A program made the position numbers and the translations under genes. Below are positions 41,774 to 51,113 of a stretch of 64,000 bases of DNA, in pieces (positions within the stretch are counted from its first letter, which is position 1; each line of letters starts with the position of its first letter). The stretch lies in assembly GCA_965237855.1 (NCBI GenBank), contig CBDEGK010000003.1, positions 496,001 through 560,000 of the forward strand, written 5' to 3'. Origin of the DNA: CBDEGK01 sp965237855 (lineage in GTDB: Bacteria; Pseudomonadota; Gammaproteobacteria; Pseudomonadales; Halieaceae). A model generated the notes under the pieces. It worked only from the letters and a program-made list of their open reading frames with translations, ran no database searches and was not told the origin of the DNA.

Positions 41774-43219
41774 TTGCCTGAAGTTGTTTGGCAAAGATGT
41801 GTGGATTGTCTGCAGGAGGAATTGCCTTCACAACAATTCAACACCTGGATACGTCCCTTACGGGCTGAAACCGCCGGCGCTAATCTTCATTTATTAGCGC
41901 CAAATCGATTTGTGAAAGAGTGGGTTCACGACAAGTTCCTGGAGCGGATAAGTGAGCTCGTCAATGAAATGGAACCGCTGGTGGGCTATGACGTGGTGGT
42001 GGATATCGGCGGTCCGGCTGGTGCGCAGCTGCCTAAGACAGAGCCCCCCAGGGGCAATTCACACCGCGATCCCATTACACACGAACCGACACCGCAATTG
42101 GATACTGCTAGTTTTGGCGGCGCCAGAACTATAACCAGAGCCATGGCGGGGCAGCCGCAATCGCGGCGAGTGATTGAAGTGGAAGGGGCTATAAAACACC
42201 AGAATTACCTGGTGGAAAACTACACCTTCGATAATTTTGTAGAGGGTAAATCTAATCAGCTGGCTTTAGCAGCTGCCGGCCAGGTGGCTGAGAATCCGGG
42301 GGGTTCATACAACCCTTTATTTCTGTACGGCGGTGTCGGGCTGGGCAAAACCCACCTGATGCATGCGGTGGGCAACGCCTTGTTAAAGAGCAACCCTGAG
42401 GCGAAGGTGGTGTATTTACACTCAGAGCGTTTCGTCGCTGACATGGTGAAAGCGCTGCAGCTGAACGCCATCAGTGACTTCAAACGTTACTATCGCTCGG
42501 TCGACGCGCTGCTCATCGATGACATTCAGTTTTTTGCGGGCAAAGAGCGCTCCCAGGAAGAGTTTTTCCACACCTTTAACGCGTTGTTGGAAGGTGGCCA
42601 GCAAATGATCCTGACTTGCGATCGCTACCCAAAAGAGATCGATGGACTGGAAGAGCGACTCAAGTCGCGCTTCGGGTGGGGGCTGACGGTGGCGGTGGAG
42701 CCACCAGAGCTGGAAACCCGGGTAGCAATACTGATGAAAAAGGCGGCCCAGGCGCGCATAACCCTGCCCCCCGACTCGGCTTTTTTCATTGCCCAAAGAA
42801 TACGCTCGAACGTGCGAGAGCTAGAGGGAGCGTTGAAAAGAGTGATAGCAAGTGCTCACTTCACATCAAAACCCATCGATGTAGAGCTCATTAAAGAAAG
42901 CCTGAAAGACCTGCTGGCCCTGCAGGACAAGCAGGTCAGCCTGGACAATATTCAGCGCACTGTTGCTGAGTACTACAAGATCAAGCTGGCGGATATTCTT
43001 TCAAAGCGCCGCAGTCGATCGGTGGCACGTCCACGCCAGGTGGCGATGACATTGGCAAAAGAATTGACCAATCACAGCTTGCCGGAGATCGGCGACAGCT
43101 TCGGCGGTCGTGATCACACAACCGTGTTACATGCCTGCCGCAAGATCAGAGAGTTACGAGAGACCGAGGCAGATATAAGAGAAGACTATAAAAATCTATT
43201 GCGCTCCCTGACCACCTGA
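41774..43219 (+). CDS. dnaA: chromosomal replication initiator DnaA
   Basis: AAA+ initiator that melts oriC, 481 residues. Domain I opens PEVVWQRCVDCLQEELPSQQFNTWIRPL. A variable linker spans residues 85-140. The AAA+ domain has Walker A GGVGLGKT (186-193), DDIQFFAGKERSQEEFFHTFN (Walker B and sensor) and ERLKSRFGWGL. Domain IV has the DnaA signature GGRDHTTVLHACRKI. The start is TTG 41774, five bases after a GAGGGGG ribosome site; the weak start codon may limit DnaA levels. It is followed by dnaN. Confidence 0.98.
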   Translation: MPEVVWQRCVDCLQEELPSQQFNTWIRPLRAETAGANLHLLAPNRFVKEWVHDKFLERISELVNEMEPLVGYDVVVDIGGPAGAQLPKTEPPRGNSHRDPITHEPTPQLDTASFGGARTITRAMAGQPQSRRVIEVEGAIKHQNYLVENYTFDNFVEGKSNQLALAAAGQVAENPGGSYNPLFLYGGVGLGKTHLMHAVGNALLKSNPEAKVVYLHSERFVADMVKALQLNAISDFKRYYRSVDALLIDDIQFFAGKERSQEEFFHTFNALLEGGQQMILTCDRYPKEIDGLEERLKSRFGWGLTVAVEPPELETRVAILMKKAAQARITLPPDSAFFIAQRIRSNVRELEGALKRVIASAHFTSKPIDVELIKESLKDLLALQDKQVSLDNIQRTVAEYYKIKLADILSKRRSRSVARPRQVAMTLAKELTNHSLPEIGDSFGGRDHTTVLHACRKIRELRETEADIREDYKNLLRSLTT

Positions 43220-43272
43220 ACCGGAAACCGGGCCACCAGGCGCACTGCAATTACCTAACGGGAAACAGTTTT

Positions 43273-44376
43273 ATGAAGTTTGTGACAGCACGAGACGCAT
43301 TGCTCAAGCCACTGAACCTGGTAGCGGGAGTTGTTGAGCGGCGCCAGACGCTACCCATCCTGGCCAATGTTTTAATGATATTGGACGGCGGCATGTTATC
43401 GCTGACCGGTACGGACCTGGAGGTAGAGTTAGTGGGCCGGGTCAGGGTGGATGTGTCTGGGGATGCCGGTGAGGTGACCGTGCCGGCTCGCAAATTGGTC
43501 GATATCTGTAGATCGCTGCCAGAGGGCTGCGATATTGAATTTTTCACCGATAAAGACAAGTTGGTGGTCAAGTCTGGGCGCAGCCGGTTCACCCTGGCAA
43601 CTCTGCCAGCCCGCGAATTTCCTAATGTGGAAGACAGCATCGGCACTCACCAATTCCGTATTTTGCAAGGGCAGTTGAAGCGCGTGATAGACCGGACCGC
43701 GTTCGCGATGGCGCAACAAGATGTACGCTATTATCTCAACGGCATGCTGTGGGAGCTGAGCGCCGATCAATTACGGGTGGTGGCTACCGACGGCCACCGC
43801 CTGGCCATGTGCACTGCAAAAGCTGATTTGAAGATTGAGAGTGACGTGCAGGTTATTCTCCCGCGCAAGGGCGTCATTGAACTGGCCCGGCTGTTGCAGG
43901 ATGAGGCGGCAGAGATAGCGGTGGTGATGGGCACCAATCATCTACGGGCGACAACAGACGAGTTCACTTTTACCTCTAAGCTGGTTGATGGCAAATTTCC
44001 AGAATATGAACGGGTATTACCGCGGGCGCCGAACAAGATCGTGATGGGTTCCCGGGATGAATTGCGGCAAGCGTTTTCGCGCACCGCAATTTTGTCCAAT
44101 GAAAAGTATCGTGGTGTGCGCTTACAACTGTCCGACGGTAACTTACAGATACTGGCCAACAATCCTGAGCAGGAAGAGGCCGAGGAAGCTGTTACTGTGG
44201 ATTACCAGGGTGACTCATTGGAGATCGGTTTCAACGTTAGTTACCTGCTGGATGTTATGTCGGTCCTGTCAGGAGACAAGATAAAGCTGTCTCTATCCGA
44301 TTCCAATAGCAGCGCGCTGCTGGAGGAGTCAGAAGAAGGCGATTCCCTCTATGTTGTTATGCCCATGCGGTTATAA
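43273..44376 (+). CDS. dnaN: DNA polymerase III beta clamp DnaN
   Basis: Sliding clamp, 367 residues, three repeated domains. It opens with MKFVTARDALLKPLNLVAGVVERRQTLPILANVL and ends with the typical DSLYVVMPMRL, which lies at the hydrophobic binding cleft (MPMRL). A GGGAAAC ribosome-site-like sequence precedes the ATG. It is the second gene of the dnaA-dnaN-recF-gyrB cluster. Confidence 0.98.
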   Translation: MKFVTARDALLKPLNLVAGVVERRQTLPILANVLMILDGGMLSLTGTDLEVELVGRVRVDVSGDAGEVTVPARKLVDICRSLPEGCDIEFFTDKDKLVVKSGRSRFTLATLPAREFPNVEDSIGTHQFRILQGQLKRVIDRTAFAMAQQDVRYYLNGMLWELSADQLRVVATDGHRLAMCTAKADLKIESDVQVILPRKGVIELARLLQDEAAEIAVVMGTNHLRATTDEFTFTSKLVDGKFPEYERVLPRAPNKIVMGSRDELRQAFSRTAILSNEKYRGVRLQLSDGNLQILANNPEQEEAEEAVTVDYQGDSLEIGFNVSYLLDVMSVLSGDKIKLSLSDSNSSALLEESEEGDSLYVVMPMRL

Positions 44377-44415
44377 GCGCGGAGAGTATGTAAGTGTTCA
44401 CTTCAGCGGCGTTCT

Positions 44416-45504
44416 ATGACCCTGGCTCGGCTTGACATTCACGCAGTAAGAAATCTGGTTGATATTAGCCTGGTGGATTTGCAGCCGGCCAACATATTTT
44501 TTGGAGAGAATGGTGGGGGCAAGACCAGCGTTTTGGAAAGCGTGTTTATGTTGGCGATGGCGCGGTCTTTTCGCGGCTCCCAGATTAAACCAGTTATCAA
44601 TCACGAAAAAGAACAGTGTGTAGTGTTTGGGGAGTTGCAGATAGCACCGGGCCATAAAACCGGCATTGGTGTGCGCCGAGACAGACAGGGGGGGTTTGAA
44701 GCCAAGGTCGGTGGGAGTACCGTGTCCTCCACAGCAGAGTTGGCCGAGCGATTGCCCGTGCAGGTAATTAATGCACAGAGCTTTGAGCTGCTAACGGGCA
44801 GCCCCATTGATCGTCGCCGCTATCTCGACTGGGGTGTGTTCCACGTGGAACATCGCTACCATGAGACCTGGCGCCGGTTTCAGCGCTGCATTAAACAACG
44901 CAATAGCTTGCTAAGGCATGGTAAAATTTCCCGGTCAGAACTTGCTGGTTGGAGTCGGGAATTTATAGATTCGGGGGAGCTGATAGACCAGATGCGGCAG
45001 GCCTACCTGGCTGAGCTTTTACCCACGTTTACGGCATTGCTCAAACGTTTGTCACTTGCGCTGTCCGCCACAGTCATTCGCTACAGGCGGGGCTGGGAAG
45101 CCAAGGCAGGGCTTGAAGAGGCACTGCTGAATTGTGAAAGGTCAGACCTGGAGCAGGGCTTCACACATGTAGGTCCGCAGCGCGCCGATCTAAAGCTGCT
45201 TATAGACGGTCACGACGCGGGGACGACACTTTCCCGTGGCCAGCAAAAGCTCGTGGTATGTGCGCTAAAGCTCGCTCAGGGACAGGTCCTGGGAGAGAAA
45301 AGAGAGACTCCCTGCATTTACCTGGTTGATGACTTGCCATCCGAGCTGGATGCCGAACATTGTGAGCGGGTCTGCGAAGTGTTGGACGAAATGAATGCAC
45401 AGGTATTTCTGACCTGTGTGGATAAGAACGATATTGCCCGGTACTGGCCGTCAAAACCGGGAATGTTCCACGTGGAACATGGGGTGATCGAGCGGGTTAC
45501 CTGA
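44416..45504 (+). CDS. recF: DNA replication and repair protein RecF
   Basis: SMC-like ATPase that loads RecA at gaps, 362 residues. The P-loop is GENGGGKT (residues 32-39), slightly different from the common GxNGSGKT. The ABC signature is in TLSRGQQKLVVCALKLAQ, and Walker B is in CIYLVDDLPSELD. The gene carries two perfect parS palindromes (44837-44852 and 45464-45479), both translated as FHVEH. It lies between dnaN and gyrB on the same strand. Confidence 0.96.
   Translation: MTLARLDIHAVRNLVDISLVDLQPANIFFGENGGGKTSVLESVFMLAMARSFRGSQIKPVINHEKEQCVVFGELQIAPGHKTGIGVRRDRQGGFEAKVGGSTVSSTAELAERLPVQVINAQSFELLTGSPIDRRRYLDWGVFHVEHRYHETWRRFQRCIKQRNSLLRHGKISRSELAGWSREFIDSGELIDQMRQAYLAELLPTFTALLKRLSLALSATVIRYRRGWEAKAGLEEALLNCERSDLEQGFTHVGPQRADLKLLIDGHDAGTTLSRGQQKLVVCALKLAQGQVLGEKRETPCIYLVDDLPSELDAEHCERVCEVLDEMNAQVFLTCVDKNDIARYWPSKPGMFHVEHGVIERVT
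44837..44852. promoter_or_regulatory. parS centromere site 1 (inside recF)
   Basis: TGTTCCACGTGGAACA is a perfect 16-bp palindrome identical to the Pseudomonas-type parS consensus for chromosomal ParB. It lies about 3.3 kb from oriC, and the ParB gene is in the same window. Confidence 0.92.
45464..45479. promoter_or_regulatory. parS centromere site 2 (3' end of recF)
   Basis: A second identical 16-bp parS palindrome, 627 bases from the first and 25 bases before the end of recF. Paired sites of this kind nucleate ParB spreading at the origin. Confidence 0.92.
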
Positions 45505-45528
45505 TGGATTTGAATTAAAGAGACCACT

Positions 45529-47946
45529 ATGAGCGACGAAGAACACAACTACGATTCATCCAGCATTAAAGTGCTAAAAGGACTTGATGCGGTCCGTAAG
45601 CGCCCTGGCATGTATATAGGCGATACCGATGACGGTACTGGCTTGCACCACATGGTGTTCGAGCTGGTAGACAACTCTATTGATGAGGCGTTAGCGGGGT
45701 ACTGTCAGCTCGTCACAATTACTATTCATCCCGACGAATCTGTCTCCGTCTCTGACGATGGCCGCGGTATACCCACAGAGGTGCATGAGGAGGGGGTTTC
45801 AGCAGCAGAGATCATCATGACCGTACTCCATGCCGGTGGAAAATTTGATGATAACTCCTATAAAGTTTCCGGTGGCCTGCACGGTGTGGGCGTGTCCGTA
45901 GTCAACGCCTTGTCCGAGGAATTGTTGTTGACGATACGTCGTGGCGGCCAGGTGCATGAACAAACCTATCACCACGGGGTCCCAGACGCGCCGTTGGCGG
46001 TAGTCGGTGAAACCGATGTGACCGGCAGTGAAGTGCGCTTCAAACCCTCTGCCGAGACTTTCACCAATATTGAATTTCACTTTGACCAGCTGGCCAAGCG
46101 GCTGCGAGAGTTGGCTTTTCTGAACTCCGGGGTCTCCATCTTATTGAAGGATGAGCGCAGCGGTAAGAGCGAGGAATATAACTATGATGGAGGGCTTGAG
46201 GCATTCGTCGCTTATCTGAATCAGAACAAAACCCCGGTCAACCGGGTGTTTCATTTTGAAGTAGAGCAGAACGATAGCATTACTGTTGAGGTTGCTCTGC
46301 AGTGGAATGACTCCTTTCAGGAGAACATTTTCAGTTATACCAACAATATTCCCCAGCGCGATGGCGGCACCCACCTGGCAGGTTTTCGCGCTGCACTGAC
46401 ACGCAATCTCAACAACTACATCGAAAGGGAAGGCATGGGCAAATCCGCCAAGGTCTCCACGACCGGCGACGATGCACGGGAAGGCTTGACGGCGATCGTT
46501 TCGGTGAAAGTACCCGACCCCAAATTTTCTTCACAAACCAAAGACAAGCTGGTCTCTTCGGAAGTGAAAACCGCCGTTGAGCAAGCGATGGCCGCCAAGT
46601 TCTCTGAGTACCTGATCGAAAATCCGCAGGAGGCGAAGGCCGTTGTGGGCAAGATGATTGACGCGGCCCGGGCTAGGGAAGCGGCACGCAAGGCTCGCGA
46701 AATGACACGGCGCAAAGGCGCGCTGGACATTGCCGGCTTGCCGGGCAAACTGGCGGATTGTCAGGAGAAAGACCCAGCCCTGTGTGAGATATACCTGGTT
46801 GAGGGCGATTCAGCCGGCGGTTCTGCCAAGCAGGGTCGCAACCGCAAATACCAGGCGATACTGCCACTCAAGGGCAAGATTTTGAATGTCGAAAAAGCAC
46901 GGTTCGACAAAATGTTGCAGTCCGCGGAGGTCGGCACAATTGTTACTGCGCTGGGTTGCGGCATTGGCAAAGAGGAATTTAACCCGGATAAGCTGCGATA
47001 TCATCAAATTATCATTATGACTGACGCGGATGTTGACGGCTCTCACATTAGAACCTTGTTGTTGACGTTTTTCTTCCGGCAAATGCGTGAGCTGCTCGAA
47101 CGCGGGCATATCTATATTGCTCAGCCGCCTTTGTACAAGATTTCCCGCGGCAAGAATCACCAGTACCTGAAAGATGAAGAAGCGCTGGATGAATACCTGT
47201 TGCAGGGCGCTCTCGATGGTGCCGCTATTCACGTCAACGCCGACGCGCCGCCTATTACCGGGGAAGCCCTGCAAAACCTGGTTAACGAGTACCAGGCTGT
47301 TTCAACCACGATTGAGCGTCTGAGCCGTTTGTATTGGGCCAATGTCCTCTGGAAGATGGTAGCCTTGCCGACGCTGGCAACGACTCAACTGCAGCAGGAA
47401 CAAGAAGTTGCCAACTGGGCACAATCGCTGGCCGAGCTACTGCAAGAGGAGTCACCCAAAGGCAGCTCCTATGAAGTCGCCGTGCGTCGAGATGCAGAGC
47501 GTGACCTGTACTACCCGGTGGTTAAACTGCTCTCTTATGGGGTCGAATCTGAAACCGAATACCACCATGAATTTTTTGGTTCTTCGGAATACAAGAGTTT
47601 GCGGGCGCTGGGAGAACAACTGGATGGCCTGATAGAAGAGGGCGGCTATGTTCAGCGTGGTGAAAAACAGCTGCAGACGCAGATTTTCGCCGATGCGCTG
47701 GCCTGGTTAATGGCGGAAGCAGCCAAGGGTTACAGCATTCAGCGCTACAAGGGCCTGGGTGAAATGAACCCGGATCAGTTGTGGGAAACTACCATGGACC
47801 CGGAGGTTCGCCGCCTGCTTCAGGTTACCATCGAAGATGGTATTGCCGCCGATCAGATTTTCACCACGCTAATGGGTGATCAGGTCGAACCGCGCCGAGA
47901 GTTCATCGAAGACAATGCACTGTCGGTTGGCAATCTGGATATATAA
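45529..47946 (+). CDS. gyrB: DNA gyrase subunit B
   Basis: ATPase subunit of gyrase, 805 residues (full length). The GHKL ATPase domain shows LVDNSIDEAL, DDGRGIP and GGLHGVGVSVVNALS. The transducer precedes the TOPRIM domain (LVEGDSAGGSAKQGR, IMTDADVDGSHIRTLLLTFF). The C-terminus has RYKGLGEMNPDQLWETTMDP. It carries the gammaproteobacterial insert region (about residues 560-730). The stop is followed within four bases by a GC-rich hairpin shared with convergent glyS. Confidence 0.98.
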   Translation: MSDEEHNYDSSSIKVLKGLDAVRKRPGMYIGDTDDGTGLHHMVFELVDNSIDEALAGYCQLVTITIHPDESVSVSDDGRGIPTEVHEEGVSAAEIIMTVLHAGGKFDDNSYKVSGGLHGVGVSVVNALSEELLLTIRRGGQVHEQTYHHGVPDAPLAVVGETDVTGSEVRFKPSAETFTNIEFHFDQLAKRLRELAFLNSGVSILLKDERSGKSEEYNYDGGLEAFVAYLNQNKTPVNRVFHFEVEQNDSITVEVALQWNDSFQENIFSYTNNIPQRDGGTHLAGFRAALTRNLNNYIEREGMGKSAKVSTTGDDAREGLTAIVSVKVPDPKFSSQTKDKLVSSEVKTAVEQAMAAKFSEYLIENPQEAKAVVGKMIDAARAREAARKAREMTRRKGALDIAGLPGKLADCQEKDPALCEIYLVEGDSAGGSAKQGRNRKYQAILPLKGKILNVEKARFDKMLQSAEVGTIVTALGCGIGKEEFNPDKLRYHQIIIMTDADVDGSHIRTLLLTFFFRQMRELLERGHIYIAQPPLYKISRGKNHQYLKDEEALDEYLLQGALDGAAIHVNADAPPITGEALQNLVNEYQAVSTTIERLSRLYWANVLWKMVALPTLATTQLQQEQEVANWAQSLAELLQEESPKGSSYEVAVRRDAERDLYYPVVKLLSYGVESETEYHHEFFGSSEYKSLRALGEQLDGLIEEGGYVQRGEKQLQTQIFADALAWLMAEAAKGYSIQRYKGLGEMNPDQLWETTMDPEVRRLLQVTIEDGIAADQIFTTLMGDQVEPRREFIEDNALSVGNLDI

Positions 47947-47949
47947 ATA

Positions 47950-47968
47950 CCGGCCCAGTACGGGCCGG
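47950..47968. terminator. hairpin between convergent gyrB and glyS
   Basis: A seven-base perfect GC stem (CCGGCCC / GGGCCGG) with a 5-base loop. On the minus strand it is followed by TATTTATAT, so it fits best as the glyS terminator; on the plus strand there is no T run, and it may only pause gyrB transcription. Confidence 0.6.
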
Positions 47969-47980
47969 CTTGGGAGCCAG

Positions 47981-50062
47981 TTAAGATTTACCGACGACCA
48001 GCTGGGAAATATCGGCCACTTGTAAGAACAGCTGCCGCAGTTGGTTGAGCAGGCGCAGTCGATTATTACGCACAGATTCATCTTCAGCCATTACCATGAC
48101 CTGGTCGAAAAACTGGTCGACCGGTTCCTGCAGCGCCGCCAGGCTTGACAGCAACTCGGTGTAGTCACCGGCACTGAACAGTGTTTGCGCCTCTCCAGAT
48201 TTGGCGCTTATTGCGGCCGCTAGCCGTTGCTCCGCGGACTCTAGCAGTAAGTCCTTACTCACCTCACCAGCCAGGGATTCTGGGCTGATATCATCAAGAA
48301 TATTGGAGACGCGTTTATTGGCTGCGGCCAGGGAGCGGGCCTGGGGCAGCCGTGAGAATTCATCCACGGCGCGCACTCGCCGATGGATGTCCAGGGGCTG
48401 GCTAAGTTTCTTGGCAGCCACTGCCTTGAACACCTCGGTGGCAATTTTCTCGTCTTCGTACCAGGCCCGGAATCGCTCGATCATGTAGTCCAGCACCAGC
48501 TCAACGGTATTTTCCAGCAGTATCCCCTCGTCGTACTGCGCCGCGGCATTGCCCAGGCAGTCACGAAGATCGAGCGGCAATTTTCCCTCGACCATAATTC
48601 TCAGCACACCCAGAGAAGCTCGTCGCAGGGCAAAGGGATCTTTGGAGCCAGTGGGCGCCTGGTTAATGCCGAAGATCCCCACCAGGGTATCCAGCCGGTC
48701 AGCCAGGGCCAGGGTCGTGGCGACCGGGCCGTCTGGCAATTGGGCACCAGAATAACGGGGCCAATATTGTTGCTCCAGTGCATGGGCAACCGCGCTTTCC
48801 TCGCCATCGTGCAAGGCGTAGTAGCGCCCGGCAATGCCCTGCATGTCGGCGAATTCTCCGACCATCTCGGTCAGCAGGTCGGTTTTGCACAACAGTGCTG
48901 CTCGCTCGGCGCAGGCGGTATCAGCACCGGTATCCGTCGCCAGCGCCTTGGCCAGGCCAACAATGCGCAGGGTTTTATCATGTAGAGATCCCAACTTTTG
49001 CTGAAACACGATGCTTTTTAGTTTTTCGACTCGGCCGGCAAGAGGGGTTTTCTTGTCGGTAGTAAAGAAAAAGTCTGCGTCGCTGAGGCGGGGCCGAATG
49101 ACGCGTTCGTTTCCGGCGATCACCTGGGCGGGATCTTTACTCTCAATGTTAGCGACGGTAATAAAATGGGGCAATAGCTGACCCTGTTGATCGACGACGG
49201 GGAAATATTTCTGGTGCTCTTGCATTGAGTAGACCAGGGCCTCGGAGGGTACTTGCAGGAACCGTTGCTCGAAGCTCCCGGACAGGGTCACCGGCCACTC
49301 TACCAGCGCGGTCACCTCGTCGAGCAGTGCCTGGTCAATCACGGCGGTGGCGTTAAGTGCGGCGGCCTGGGTTTCAACCTGTTCGCGAATCAACCCCTGG
49401 CGCTCCTCGAAGCTGGCGATAACGTGGGCTTGACGCAGGGTTTCAAGGTAATCAGCGGGGCTATTGATCTTGAGCTCTCCTGAACTGTGAAAACGATGTC
49501 CGCGGCTGAGCTGGCCAGCCTGAAGTCCAAGGATCGTACAGTCGACGGTATTTTCGCCGAGCATGACAACTGCCCAATGCACCGGGCGAACGAATTCCGT
49601 GCGTCCGGAGCCCCAACGCATACGCTTGGGAATGGGTAACTTGCGCACGCTGCTATCGACAACAGCCTCGATACATTCCTCAGCGCGAGCGCCAGCGGCA
49701 ACAGAGCGAAAACACAGGCGTGGACCCTTCTCTGTGTCGGCCACCTCCAGGGCGTCAGCGGCGACGCCCTGTTTGCGGGCAAAACCCTCGGCGGCCTTGC
49801 TCCACTGGCCATCCTCGTCCTTGGCGCGATCGGCGGGGGGGCCAAGAATTTCCAGTGCACGATCTTGCGCCTGCAGCGTTAACGCCTCGATGACAATCGC
49901 GAGTCGGCGTGGACTGGCATAGCGATGAACCTGACCATGCTCTAACTGTTGTTCTGCCAGGCCCTGGACAATACCGTCGCAGAAGGTGGCAGATAATTGC
50001 TTCAGGGCTTTGGGCGGAAGTTCTTCGGTGCCAATTTCAATCAACAAGTCCTGGGTGCTCAT
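47981..50062 (-). CDS. glyS: glycyl-tRNA synthetase beta subunit
   Basis: Beta subunit of the bacterial alpha2beta2 (or alpha-beta fused) GlyRS, 693 residues. It opens with LLIEIGTEELPPKALKQLS and contains HRFHSSG, SMQEHQKYFPVVD and KTDLLTEMVGEFADMQGIAGRYYA (HD-like domain). The C-terminal anticodon-binding domain ends in RLRLLNQLRQLFLQVADISQL. Its start overlaps the glyQ stop by 4 bp, so the subunits are co-translated. Confidence 0.97.
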   Translation of the reverse strand: MSTQDLLIEIGTEELPPKALKQLSATFCDGIVQGLAEQQLEHGQVHRYASPRRLAIVIEALTLQAQDRALEILGPPADRAKDEDGQWSKAAEGFARKQGVAADALEVADTEKGPRLCFRSVAAGARAEECIEAVVDSSVRKLPIPKRMRWGSGRTEFVRPVHWAVVMLGENTVDCTILGLQAGQLSRGHRFHSSGELKINSPADYLETLRQAHVIASFEERQGLIREQVETQAAALNATAVIDQALLDEVTALVEWPVTLSGSFEQRFLQVPSEALVYSMQEHQKYFPVVDQQGQLLPHFITVANIESKDPAQVIAGNERVIRPRLSDADFFFTTDKKTPLAGRVEKLKSIVFQQKLGSLHDKTLRIVGLAKALATDTGADTACAERAALLCKTDLLTEMVGEFADMQGIAGRYYALHDGEESAVAHALEQQYWPRYSGAQLPDGPVATTLALADRLDTLVGIFGINQAPTGSKDPFALRRASLGVLRIMVEGKLPLDLRDCLGNAAAQYDEGILLENTVELVLDYMIERFRAWYEDEKIATEVFKAVAAKKLSQPLDIHRRVRAVDEFSRLPQARSLAAANKRVSNILDDISPESLAGEVSKDLLLESAEQRLAAAISAKSGEAQTLFSAGDYTELLSSLAALQEPVDQFFDQVMVMAEDESVRNNRLRLLNQLRQLFLQVADISQLVVGKS

Positions 50063-51027
50063 GCCTTGGATGCCTCCCGAGCCGCCAGGACTTCATCGCG
50101 CAGTGATGCCGGTGCCAGTGGGAAACCGAGCTCGGCACGAGCTTCGAAATAGGCCTCGGCGACTCCCCGGGCCAGGGTGCGAACGCGCAGAATAAACCGC
50201 TGCCGCTCGGTAACAGAGATAGCCCGGCGGGCGTCCAGCAGATTGAAGGCGTGGGAGGCCTTCATCACCTGCTCGTAAGCTGGCAGAGGCAGATTGTGTT
50301 CGGTGAGTCGCAGGCACTCTTTCTCACACTGGTCGAATTGCCCGAACAGGTTGTCGACATCGGCTTCTTCAAAATTGTAACGGGACATTTCCACTTCATT
50401 TTGATGAAACACATCGCCGTAGGTAACAGGCCCGTCTGGGCCCTGGGTCCAGACCAGGTCGTAAATGCTGTCGACACCCTGCAGGTACATGGCGATCCGT
50501 TCCAGACCGTAGGTAATTTCCCCGGACACCGGGTAACACTCCAGCCCGCCGACCTGTTGGAAATAGGTAAACTGGGTCACCTCCATGCCGTTCAGCCATA
50601 CCTCCCAGCCCAAACCCCAGGCGCCGAGGGTGGGAGATTCCCAATTGTCTTCAACAAAACGAATGTCATGGATGGTCGTATCGATGCCCAACTCGTCCAG
50701 CGACTCCAGGTACAGGGCCTGGATATTGTCGGGAGAGGGTTTCAGCAATACCTGGAACTGGTAGTAATGCTGTAGACGATTGGGGTTTTCCCCGTAACGG
50801 CCGTCGGTGGGGCGACGACAGGGCTGCACATAAGCGGCGTTCCAGGACTCAGGCCCTATAGAGCGTAGAAAAGTCGCGGGATGAAACGTGCCTGCGCCCA
50901 CCTCCAGATCCAGTGGTTGCAGCACCACGCAGCCGCGATTGCCCCAAAATTGCTCGAGCGAATGAATAAGCCCCTGAAAGGTATTTATTTTTGGTTGTGA
51001 GCTTGTCACTCTATGGTCCACCGGCAT
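50059..51027 (-). CDS. glyQ: glycyl-tRNA synthetase alpha subunit
   Basis: Catalytic class II subunit, 322 residues. Motifs are TFQGLIHSLEQFWGNRGCVVLQPLD, EVGAGTFHPATFLRSIGPESWNAAYVQPCRRPTDGRYGENPNRLQHYYQFQV (motif 2 region) and LEMP-like GLERIAMYLQGVDS. ATG 51027 precedes the family-typical start by about 15 residues. It diverges from djlA; a TATAAT on the minus strand lies in the 86-bp spacer. Confidence 0.97.
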   Translation of the reverse strand: MPVDHRVTSSQPKINTFQGLIHSLEQFWGNRGCVVLQPLDLEVGAGTFHPATFLRSIGPESWNAAYVQPCRRPTDGRYGENPNRLQHYYQFQVLLKPSPDNIQALYLESLDELGIDTTIHDIRFVEDNWESPTLGAWGLGWEVWLNGMEVTQFTYFQQVGGLECYPVSGEITYGLERIAMYLQGVDSIYDLVWTQGPDGPVTYGDVFHQNEVEMSRYNFEEADVDNLFGQFDQCEKECLRLTEHNLPLPAYEQVMKASHAFNLLDARRAISVTERQRFILRVRTLARGVAEAYFEARAELGFPLAPASLRDEVLAAREASKA

Positions 51028-51113
51028 GAAAAAAGCGGGCTATTATACATACTCTTTTGACGGCATAATACGCGCCCTTTGCGGCACGCTGTCGCAACCA
51101 CAGAGAGATCCAC

